Source of the DNA: Singulisphaera sp. GP187
GTDB lineage: Bacteria > Planctomycetota > Planctomycetia > Gemmatales > Gemmataceae
NCBI GenBank assembly: GCA_945905925.1
Contig: CAMDQN010000060.1
Span: forward strand, 1-39,419
Length of the DNA: 39,419 nt
Direction of reading: 5' to 3'
In this document: one piece after another, positions 1-6,591 of the stretch
Numbering within the stretch: position 1 is the stretch's first letter
How the letters are laid out: each line of letters begins with the position of its first letter
The notes under the pieces: model-generated
What the model was told of the DNA's origin: nothing
What the model saw: the letters and a program-made list of their open reading frames with translations, nothing else
Database searches by the model: none
Made by a program: the position numbers and the translations under genes

Positions 1-629
1 GACCTCGATGCTGGTATTACGTTAGCGTCGGCAGACCCGGTGACCAAGGCGGCAAAGCCGCCACAGAGTGATTATTCTGGATGCCGCGGGTGTCCCCGAT
101 CAAGGTCCGCGCCTGGCTCGCCGAAAAACACCACGGAAGTGCCATTCGACCCAGTCACGGTCCGCGCCGCCCCCCAGAACGTGACCGACGGTTCGGCGGA
201 GGTCTGAGGTTCTTTGGCCATGATGCCTTCGGGGGTGATGAAGCCGTCGGCTTGTGACGCCGGCACCACAAGCAGATTACGCCATCGACCCTCACACGGC
301 GCGGCTTACTTCGGGCGAACTGGGGCGATGATGCGTGACGCTCGCGTCTTGTCGTGGTGAACGGCGTTCGTCGCGAGAACGGTCTTCTCCGGGTCTTCGA
401 GAGCGGGGTCCGAACCCGGTCGGTTCGCGACAGCAGCCAAATGGCGTGCCAGCGTGTCTTCTCGGCGGGGGGTGCCTGCACGCTCGGTCCTTGGCTCCCG
501 CCTGGTTGGCAGTCAAATGACGCACCACCGGCAAACACCCCATCCCATTACCTCCCACAGCGTTACGACTACGATGGTAGGTATTCACTACGATTCGGTA
601 TCACGCCGAGTCGCGTATAAACTATCACG
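1..629. other. gene-poor stretch with gene remnants
   Basis: No intact gene is recognisable in these 629 bases. A small perfect hairpin lies at 48-62 (GGCGGC, AAA, GCCGCC); it could be the terminator of a gene lying left of the window, but no T-run follows. A remnant of a metallo-beta-lactamase-fold gene lies at 72-221 on the minus strand. The remaining open frames on both strands have Arg- and Pro-rich compositions expected of chance frames in GC-rich DNA. A TATAAA box at 619-624, close in front of the dihydrouridine synthase ATG at 630, could be its -10 element, which would give a very short leader. That reading is inference. Confidence 0.5.
72..221 (-). pseudogene. N-terminal remnant of a metallo-beta-lactamase-fold RNase/hydrolase
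   Basis: The reading frame starts at an ATG (221-219) and carries FWGAARTVTGS at residues 15-25. This is the first beta-strand signature of the RNA-processing metallo-beta-lactamase family, whose members usually begin with a phrase like LTFLGAAGTVTGS. After residue 25 the similarity stops, and the frame ends after 49 codons. The metal-binding HxHxDH motif and the whole beta-CASP part are absent, whereas family members are about 450 residues long. I therefore read it as the stump of a deleted or rearranged gene. The family call rests on one motif, so a chance match is possible. Confidence 0.45.
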
Positions 630-1601
630 ATGCTCGACGCCGATCGACCCGCACTGATTCTCGCGCCGATGGAGGGCGTGACCGACGCACCCATGCGGGC
701 GGTTCAGGGTGGTGTCGGCGCGTTCACATTCGCGGTCACGGAATTCCTGCGCGTCAGTCACGCGGTTCCGCCTCGACACGTCTTCCACAATCACGTTCCC
801 GAACTGCGTTCCGCTGCAATCACACTCACCGGGCTTCCGGTGCAGGTGCAACTGCTCGGTGGTGACGCGGGACGCATGGCGGAATCGGCGGTGCGCGCAC
901 ACGAACTCGGCGCAACCGCGATCGACATCAACTTCGGGTGCCCGGCTCCCACCGTGAACCGGCACGACGGCGGGGCCGCGCTGCTTCGACATCCGAAACG
1001 CATTCGCGAGATTGTGAGTGCCATTCGCGCGGCGCTGCCGCCAAGTGTGCCGGTCTCCGCGAAGCTCCGGCTCGGTTGGGATGGTATCGACGCGATCCAC
1101 GAGAACGCAACGATGGCCGCCGAAGGCGGTGCGTCGTGGCTCACGATCCACGGGCGCACGCGTGTCGCGGGGTACGCGCCGCCGATTCACTGGGAACCGA
1201 TCGGGAAGGTGCGCGAACGACTCGGATTGCCTGTTGTGGCAAACGGCGACATCTGGACGCTCGACGACTTCCGCCGGTGCCGCGACGCGACTGGGTGCCA
1301 ACACTTTATGCTCGGGCGCGGCGCGCTCGCGGACCCGCGACTGGCACGCCGCGTTGCTGCCGAACTCGGGCTGCTGACTCGCGAGGAGGAACCGCGCGAG
1401 CCGTTCGACTGGACCGCGCAACTGCGGAGCCTCGTTGAATGGTCACGCCACTTCGATATGCTGCGGTCCGACAAGAACGTGAGCCGGCTGAAACAGTGGC
1501 TGAGGCTGGCCGCTCAGTTTGGGAACTTCACCCGGTTCGACCTGATCAAGCGCACCGCGACCGTGGACGAGTTGTTCGCGGCGCTCGACTCGCCCGGCTA
1601 A
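630..1601 (+). CDS. tRNA-dihydrouridine synthase, DusC-like
   Basis: This 323-residue flavoenzyme should reduce uridine to dihydrouridine in the D-loop of tRNA using FMN and NADPH. The N-terminal APMEGVTD (12-19) is the FMN-binding start of the TIM barrel. NFGCPAP holds the catalytic Cys104 that protonates the uracil ring. Lys145 (SAKLRLG), IHGRTR and VANGDI are the other barrel-end signatures. The C-terminal helical part with RLKQWLRLA resembles the DusC subgroup, which acts on U16 in E. coli; that specificity is inferred. No Shine-Dalgarno sequence precedes the ATG and a TATAAA box lies 5 bases upstream, so the message may have almost no leader. It stands alone, with no co-directional neighbour within 280 bases. 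Confidence 0.93.
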   Translation: MLDADRPALILAPMEGVTDAPMRAVQGGVGAFTFAVTEFLRVSHAVPPRHVFHNHVPELRSAAITLTGLPVQVQLLGGDAGRMAESAVRAHELGATAIDINFGCPAPTVNRHDGGAALLRHPKRIREIVSAIRAALPPSVPVSAKLRLGWDGIDAIHENATMAAEGGASWLTIHGRTRVAGYAPPIHWEPIGKVRERLGLPVVANGDIWTLDDFRRCRDATGCQHFMLGRGALADPRLARRVAAELGLLTREEEPREPFDWTAQLRSLVEWSRHFDMLRSDKNVSRLKQWLRLAAQFGNFTRFDLIKRTATVDELFAALDSPG

Positions 1602-1885
1602 TCGGTGCAAGTGATCGGGCGACTAACTATCGAGAGTCTCGGGCTCACGAAATTGAGACAGGTACGCAACCCGCCCGCGAATGGTTCGATGGCTTCGCTC
1701 GACATTTGGTCAAGTTGGCGGACTGGGAGAAGACGCGAAACCGCTGCGGGTTCTGCCATCGCACTTGGAGTAGTTGCACATTTCGTGTGCCCTCGTACGT
1801 GCCAACGGCACGGCTCCTGCGTTACCATCGCCACCGACCCACGAACGGTTCGCGGGCCGGCAACAAATACAGACCGAGAACGGTA

Positions 1886-2047
1886 ATGCTTCCGCTCAAC
1901 ACCCTTACCAACACGTCGCAACCCGCCCAGCCCGACGTTACAGTTCCCCGATTCTTCCTCGACGACGCCATCGACGCGAACCCGGACGATGGCGACTGGT
2001 GGCTTGATATTGGAAGCGTTGATCTGCCGGGATCGCTGGCCGTGTAG
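1886..2047 (+). CDS. small hypothetical protein (53 aa)
   Basis: This short ORF starts at ATG 1886 and encodes 53 residues with an acidic, aromatic C-terminal half (FFLDDAIDANPDDGDWWLDIG), a composition unlike the Arg-rich chance frames around it. Only a weak GAG-containing purine stretch precedes the start. The N-terminal third is Thr/Pro/Gln-rich. It resembles the very short, family-less proteins often seen in Gemmata genomes, but I recognise no domain. The 284 bases between the dus gene and this start show no other coding signal, apart from a small hairpin at 1798-1812 (CGTGCC, AAC, GGCACG). Confidence 0.4.
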   Translation: MLPLNTLTNTSQPAQPDVTVPRFFLDDAIDANPDDGDWWLDIGSVDLPGSLAV

Positions 2048-2178
2048 CTCTTGCAAATGTAGTGAACGCGAGTGTAGATATTACGCGAAACAAACGGGAC
2101 CGTTCCGGCGCAAACGACAGTCCCCGATCCGTTACGAGGTCACGAGACGTGTGTGACTCACCCAAAGGAGAACCCGCC

Positions 2179-2367
2179 ATGGACCGCGAACTGGACGTGC
2201 TGACGATGCTGTTGCTCGATCCGTGTCTGACAGCCGATGAAGCGTCGCGCGAGGCGGCGGCCCGGCGCCACCTCGCGGTGATCGTGGAAGCCCGCGACGA
2301 GCGGACCGGACCCCGCAAGCCACGCCGCGTTCCAGCGCGTGACGACGGCTCCGCCGTCGGATTCTGA
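2179..2367 (+). CDS. small hypothetical protein (62 aa)
   Basis: ATG 2179 is preceded at good spacing by AAAGGAG (2164-2170), one of the clearest ribosome binding sites in the window, which supports real translation. The 62-residue product begins MDRELDVLTMLLLDP, continues with an amphipathic helix rich in Ala and Glu, and ends in a basic Pro/Arg tail. The predicted product is soluble, without a signal peptide or membrane segment. I do not recognise the family. The longer in-frame start at 2062 is rejected because it lacks a ribosome binding site. The gene ends 2 bases before a 100-base palindrome that separates it from the convergent gene at 2468. Confidence 0.6.
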   Translation: MDRELDVLTMLLLDPCLTADEASREAAARRHLAVIVEARDERTGPRKPRRVPARDDGSAVGF

Positions 2368-2369
2368 GG

Positions 2370-2469
2370 GATTCTTGTAGGTCGGGTCGAGTTTTCGAGG
2401 CCCGACGTCTTCTGTTCACCTTCACGGAAGATGTCGGGCCTCGAAGACTCGACCCGACCTACAAGAATC
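2370..2469. repeat. intergenic palindrome (GTAGG family), 43-nt arms
   Basis: Arms 2370-2412 and 2427-2469 are inverted copies matching at 41 of 43 positions around a 14-base loop. It fills the gap between two convergent genes almost exactly, and its right end forms the last two bases of the stop codon of the minus-strand gene. In RNA from either strand it would fold into a very stable hairpin, so it may act as a bidirectional transcription stop. Its edge (TTCTTGTAGGTCGGGTCGAG) resembles the edges of the elements at 22861 and 26131, which points to a dispersed family. Confidence 0.9.
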
Positions 2470-3613
2470 ACTTCTTTTTGGTGTAGCTCAGCGCGAGGAT
2501 CGCGAACGCGGTCGCGAGGGCCGGTTCGTTCTCCAGGAACGCGCGGGTGCCGACCCAACTGCCGTTTGCCTTCTGCTTCCCCTTCAGTTCGTCGAACAGT
2601 TCCTGCCGCCAGTCGTGCTTGACCTTCTTCGCGTCCTCGAACATGTCTTCACCCAGCGCGTCCATCGCTTTCGCGAAGGTGTGGTAGTAGTAGAACAGAC
2701 CGCTGTCTTTTTCCTTCATGCCGGGGTTCGCGGAGACCGTGTAGTTCTTGCGGATCCAGTCCACCGCAGCCTTCACGCGATCGTCGTTCTTGCCGACGCC
2801 CGCGTACAGGAAGCTCTTGAGACCAGCGTAGGTCATGCCGCCTTCGCTGCGGAGACCGCCCTCCGCGGTGCGCTTCTCGCTCTTCGGGTCGTTCTGCGCG
2901 GACAGGTTGTACACGAACCCGCCCTTGTCGGCGTCGCTCGCTTTCGCCGCGAACGGCTGGTCGTTGGCCTCGCCTTTGAGGTTCTGGCTGCGGCTGATGT
3001 AGGTGAGCGCCCGCCGGATGGCCGGATCGTCTTTGCTCACGCCGGCCGCGAGCAGCGCCTCGACCATGAAGTGCGTGTTCGACATGTCCGGGCCGCCCTT
3101 GCCGCCCGGCTTGTCGTAACCGGCCCCGCCGAAGTTCGCGTCCTTGTCGGTCAGACCGTCGGCGTACTGCAGTGACTTCACGTACTTCGCGGCGCCATCG
3201 ATCACTTTGTCGTACTTCTTGTCGGCGTTCATCTCCTTGAACGCGACGATGGCGAGGCACGTCATGTAGTTGGACATGCCCTTCACGTACACGCCGCCGT
3301 CTTTCTGCACGTTCTTTTCGAGGTACTTGATCGCCTTCGCGATGACCGGGTTGTCGGCCGCGACGCCATTGCGCACGAGCGCGGACGCGATGAGTGCGGT
3401 CAGTCCCGGTTCGGCCTGCGGGCTGTCGAAGAAGTTGCCGTCGTCCTTCTGCGCGCTCTTGAGAAACCCGAGCGCCTTATCGACGAGTGTCTTCACTTCG
3501 TCGGCGCTGGGCGCGGCCGAGGCGAGCGGGGGGCTTGAGCCAACCGAGACGGCGAGTGCTGCGGGCGTGACGGCGGCGACCTTGAGCCATTGGCGACGGT
3601 TCAGCGAAGACAT
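2468..3613 (-). CDS. Tat-exported prenyltransferase/squalene-oxidase repeat protein
   Basis: This 381-residue protein starts at ATG 3613 behind an AGAGG ribosome binding site. Residues 5-10 (NRRQWLK) form a twin-arginine signal followed by an Ala/Val-rich hydrophobic stretch and a cleavage-type ASA site, so it should be exported folded. The mature part is made of alpha/alpha repeats with the Gln- and Gly-rich turn pattern of terpene cyclase-type repeats (for example LKSAQKDDGNFFDS, SRSQNLKGE, KQKANGSW). Such proteins are common in planctomycetes. The catalytic DXDD motif of squalene-hopene cyclases is not visible, so it is probably a non-catalytic or otherwise acting barrel. It is a single gene bounded by a palindrome at its 3' end. 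Confidence 0.8.
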   Translation of the reverse strand: MSSLNRRQWLKVAAVTPAALAVSVGSSPPLASAAPSADEVKTLVDKALGFLKSAQKDDGNFFDSPQAEPGLTALIASALVRNGVAADNPVIAKAIKYLEKNVQKDGGVYVKGMSNYMTCLAIVAFKEMNADKKYDKVIDGAAKYVKSLQYADGLTDKDANFGGAGYDKPGGKGGPDMSNTHFMVEALLAAGVSKDDPAIRRALTYISRSQNLKGEANDQPFAAKASDADKGGFVYNLSAQNDPKSEKRTAEGGLRSEGGMTYAGLKSFLYAGVGKNDDRVKAAVDWIRKNYTVSANPGMKEKDSGLFYYYHTFAKAMDALGEDMFEDAKKVKHDWRQELFDELKGKQKANGSWVGTRAFLENEPALATAFAILALSYTKKK

Positions 3614-3739
3614 GCGAAACCTCTTGAGTTCGTGGAGCGAAAGCGGAAGTGGCTACGAACTTAGAGTACGCGCGCGAAGTGGGGGGGGAATGGACAATCG
3701 CTGACCACAGCGGGGCGAGAAGTGACCAGGGGAAAGAAG

Positions 3740-3770
3740 CGCGGGCACCGCTTGTGGGGTGGCGCCCGCG
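3740..3770 (-). terminator. probable terminator hairpin after the 120-aa gene
   Basis: CGCGGGCACC (3740-3749) pairs with GGTGGCGCCCGCG (3758-3770) with a short bulge. The hairpin begins 8 bases after the stop codon of the minus-strand gene ending at 3779. There is no T-tract, which is common in GC-rich bacteria. The assignment rests on position and stem strength only. Confidence 0.45.
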
Positions 3771-3778
3771 TGGATGGC

Positions 3779-4141
3779 CTACTTCTTTGGAGGCGGGATG
3801 GCGAGTACCCGGCGGACGTTCGGCTTCGGCCCGTCGCCGAGGGCAACGATGTGTGTGACGCGGGCCTTGTCGAAGGCGTAAAAGGTGACGCGGTTGCCGT
3901 CCCGCTTCAGGTGCCACGGCGGGTCGTCCTCCGCCCACTTGCTGTGCCAAGCGGCCATCTCAACCGGCCCGGTATCGACCCCGATCGTCGTTGTCAACTT
4001 GTAGTTGGGCAGCCCCTCGAAGTTGAACACGAGGCTGTACTTGTACAGCGGTGCGCTGTTGGGCGGAGGCAGCGCCCCGAAATCGACCTCGTAGGCGACA
4101 GGCAAGACTTTCAGCACCAAAAACAGCGGGAGCAATAACAC
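3779..4141 (-). CDS. small membrane-anchored or exported hypothetical protein
   Basis: The product is 120 residues long from a GTG start at 4141, preceded by GAGAGG. The first 16 residues (LLLPLFLVLKVLPVAY) form a short hydrophobic segment, either a signal peptide lacking its basic N-terminus or a membrane anchor. The rest is a compact beta-rich sequence ending in a Pro/Lys tail (IPPPKK). No family is recognised. It starts 10 bases after the stop codon of the 357-residue exported protein upstream, so the two are almost certainly co-transcribed, and the small protein may be an accessory to it. A hairpin at 3740-3770 lies just after its stop. Confidence 0.6.
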   Translation of the reverse strand: MLLLPLFLVLKVLPVAYEVDFGALPPPNSAPLYKYSLVFNFEGLPNYKLTTTIGVDTGPVEMAAWHSKWAEDDPPWHLKRDGNRVTFYAFDKARVTHIVALGDGPKPNVRRVLAIPPPKK

Positions 4142-4151
4142 AAAGCACCTC

Positions 4152-5225
4152 TCAGTTTGAAGGGTTGGGTTGGGTCAGTTGCCCGGTGACAGTGACGACT
4201 TGGGCGGAGGCGACGGAGGGACCGGCGAGCGTCGGGTCGGGGATGCCGTTGGCGGTATCGGTCGCGTAGTTGAGTGCCCCCCAAGTCCGACCCGTGCCCT
4301 TCATCGCCGGCTTGATGAGCAGCGCGCTGCCGGTGTACGTCGCAACGAACACCCCGCCGCTATTGATTTCAGCGGCCAACTTGTTCCCGATCACGTCGGT
4401 CACGTCCATTCTGCCCACCTCGACCGAGATGGTGGCGATGGTCGTCCCGTTGCCGTCCTTGAACGTCAAGTCGATGATGTAGTCCTTTCCGGTCGTGACG
4501 GGGTTGAGGTTGAACGTCACCTCCTGTTTCGGCGCCGGCATTTGCGGCACCGGGGCGGGCGTGCTGACGAACTGGTTGGGACCAGTCAGGACGGTTATGG
4601 TCCCGTTCGCGAAGGCGATGCTCAGGTAGGGCGTGCCGGGCGTGTTCACCGCGAAGTCCAGGCCTACGAAGTCGCCGTTGGAGAGCCGGAGAGCCGGCGG
4701 AGTGGTGAAATCGGCCGAGCCATAGGCGAAGTTCTGACCGGCGATGTTCAGGTTGAACGCCGTGAGCGGGAGGGTCTGGCTGGGTTGTGTCCAGTTGATC
4801 TGATCCCAGGGGATCATGTACGAGATCGATCCGACGGTGCCGTCGGGAAGCGTGAACGTGACCTCCGCGTCGGCCGTGTCGTAACCGATCAGTGCGACCT
4901 CGTAGTTGGCCGTGACCTCGGCGTCTATCAGGTCGTAGACGACGAACGGCGACGGGGCCACGGTCGCGGTCACCCCGACGAACACCCCGTAAGCGTAGTC
5001 GGCCGTACCGGATACCGCGTAGGTACCGTTGCCGAACGACGACCCGGCGATGGTCACTGTCAGGTCGTTCAGCGCCAGCGCCTGGGACGCTTCGGCCGGA
5101 TCCACCCCGTCGGGTGTGGTGAACTGTCCGGAACCGGTGATGCCGCTGGGGAGTTGGAACGACAGCGCGGCCGGGACTTCGCGGACTTCGAGCGCGTCCA
5201 GACTCGGGACAAAGCGGTTCGACAC
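4152..5225 (-). CDS. extracellular beta-rich protein with LExRxxPA N-terminal motif
   Basis: This 357-residue protein starts at GTG 5225 behind a strong AGGAGG site. Residues 8-19 (SLDALEVREVPA) match the LExRxxPA/LEPR-type N-terminal tag found on many large extracellular proteins of planctomycetes, where it stands in for a normal signal peptide. The mature part is rich in Thr, Val, Gly and Asp with repeated beta-strand patterns such as GTADYAYGVFVG and AYGSADFTT, consistent with Ig-like or beta-sandwich modules. No catalytic motif is visible. It is followed after 10 bases by the small membrane protein. Between this gene and the next start at 5226-5337 lie two small hairpins (near 5237 and 5250), possibly leader structures. 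Confidence 0.75.
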   Translation of the reverse strand: MSNRFVPSLDALEVREVPAALSFQLPSGITGSGQFTTPDGVDPAEASQALALNDLTVTIAGSSFGNGTYAVSGTADYAYGVFVGVTATVAPSPFVVYDLIDAEVTANYEVALIGYDTADAEVTFTLPDGTVGSISYMIPWDQINWTQPSQTLPLTAFNLNIAGQNFAYGSADFTTPPALRLSNGDFVGLDFAVNTPGTPYLSIAFANGTITVLTGPNQFVSTPAPVPQMPAPKQEVTFNLNPVTTGKDYIIDLTFKDGNGTTIATISVEVGRMDVTDVIGNKLAAEINSGGVFVATYTGSALLIKPAMKGTGRTWGALNYATDTANGIPDPTLAGPSVASAQVVTVTGQLTQPNPSN

Positions 5226-5337
5226 GGGCGGCCTCCTGAGCGGTGAAGTGACCGCTGAATGTCAGCGGCGTCACGATGTTCTCATGGGTGGGCGTAATAC
5301 CAACACAAATCCGGCGCGACATCCCATCTCGTTCGGT

Positions 5338-6459
5338 TCACACTGTTAGCACTCTGACCCTCGAAGCCACTTCCCATCGGCTCACGACCTTGCCGCCTTC
5401 GGCCACCAGCACGTGGTTGTGCAATGCCACCGTTGGGCAGATGTGGCCCGGCAGCGCGTACACCAAGTCGCCCGGCTTGTATGCGCTCGCGCCCGCTGTT
5501 TCGACGATCAGGTGTTCTTCGTTGTGGCCAACCGTCTTGTACTCCGGGAAGTCCAGCAGCGTGACACGCTTCTCCAACACCGGGTCCGCGGCGACAGACT
5601 TATTCCCCAGATCGAGCGTCACACGGTTCGCCGTCGGCCGGCTCACCACGCGCGTGATCAAGACCGCGGCCGGGGTGATGCCCGCGAGGTCCGCGTACTT
5701 CGGCCCATAACCCGCGTCGTGGAGAACGAACGTCCCCGGCGAACACTCGATGCCCGGTACGTCGGTCATCGCGGCATAGACCGGGAAACTCGGCGTGCCG
5801 CCGCACACGAGTCGCGGAACCGCGATGCCCTTTTTCTCCGCGCTTGCGCGCAGTTCCAGCACCGGCTTGATGAACTCGCGCACGGCCTTCTCGCGCTCAG
5901 CGCGTTCGGGCTGGTTGTTGTGGCCGTCGTAAAGTTGGAAGCCGTTCGGCGTGAGACCGGGCAGCGAACCGGCGAGTTCGTACAGCGCGAGCGCGTCCGG
6001 GCCGACCGCGATCCCGGTGCGATGTTGGCCCACATCCAGGTCGAGTATCACGCCGATCTGTAACCCAACCGCGTGCATCGCGGAGGAGAGTTCGCGTGTC
6101 ATGTTCGGGTCGTCGATCAGTGCCGAGAACTTCGTGCCGGGGAACTTGCGGATCAGAGCGCACGCGCGATTGATGTTAGGCCCGACCAGCGGGTACGCGA
6201 TCAGCACGTCCGGCGCGCCGGCGGTCGCCAGCATCTCGGCTTCCGCGATGGTCGCGCACTTGTGTTTTGTCACCCCCGCGTCGAGCAGCATCTTCGCGAT
6301 CTCGACTGTCTTGTGCGTCTTCACGTGCGGGCGGAGCCGGGTCGGGCTACCGGCCATTTCGATCACGCGATTGATGTTCTTGCGGATCAACTCAGGAAAG
6401 AACACAAGCGACGGGCTGAACACGGTCGCGGCGTCGGAGAGGGTGTATGCGGGGTGCAT
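5338..6459 (-). CDS. D-threonine aldolase-family PLP enzyme
   Basis: This is a 373-residue enzyme of the D-TA family (fold-type III, alanine-racemase-like barrel). PHVKTHKT contains Lys47, the expected Schiff-base lysine for pyridoxal phosphate. The C-terminal domain has LPGHICPTVALH with His339 and Cys341, the metal-binding pair characteristic of D-threonine aldolases, and LYDGHNN is also typical. It would cleave D-threonine or other D-3-hydroxy amino acids to glycine and an aldehyde, but related members act as D-serine dehydratases, and the sequence alone does not decide between them. There is no signal peptide, so it is cytoplasmic. It appears monocistronic: 112 bases separate it from the exported-protein gene downstream and 132 bases from the upstream operon. 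Confidence 0.88.
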   Translation of the reverse strand: MHPAYTLSDAATVFSPSLVFFPELIRKNINRVIEMAGSPTRLRPHVKTHKTVEIAKMLLDAGVTKHKCATIAEAEMLATAGAPDVLIAYPLVGPNINRACALIRKFPGTKFSALIDDPNMTRELSSAMHAVGLQIGVILDLDVGQHRTGIAVGPDALALYELAGSLPGLTPNGFQLYDGHNNQPERAEREKAVREFIKPVLELRASAEKKGIAVPRLVCGGTPSFPVYAAMTDVPGIECSPGTFVLHDAGYGPKYADLAGITPAAVLITRVVSRPTANRVTLDLGNKSVAADPVLEKRVTLLDFPEYKTVGHNEEHLIVETAGASAYKPGDLVYALPGHICPTVALHNHVLVAEGGKVVSRWEVASRVRVLTV

Positions 6460-6591
6460 GGCGTGGTCTCGGTGGGTGGAGGTTGAAGATACCAGAAGTC
6501 GTGCGCCGCGAACTCATGACGACGGGGCGACTTGCGTGAGGGGTCGTACCGGCACTCGTTTTGGGGTGCTCGAGGAACTCCGGTGGGGCGG

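Noticed and set aside
1-207. Plus-strand open frame entering from the left edge and ending TGA at 205-207
   Set aside because: It overlaps the metallo-beta-lactamase remnant on the other strand, matches no family I recognise, and its later part is low-confidence Pro/Arg-rich sequence.
400-420. tRNA-like T-arm (GGGGTCCGAACCC) within the left gene-poor stretch
   Set aside because: The loop lacks the TTC signature, and no acceptor, D or anticodon arm can be drawn around it.
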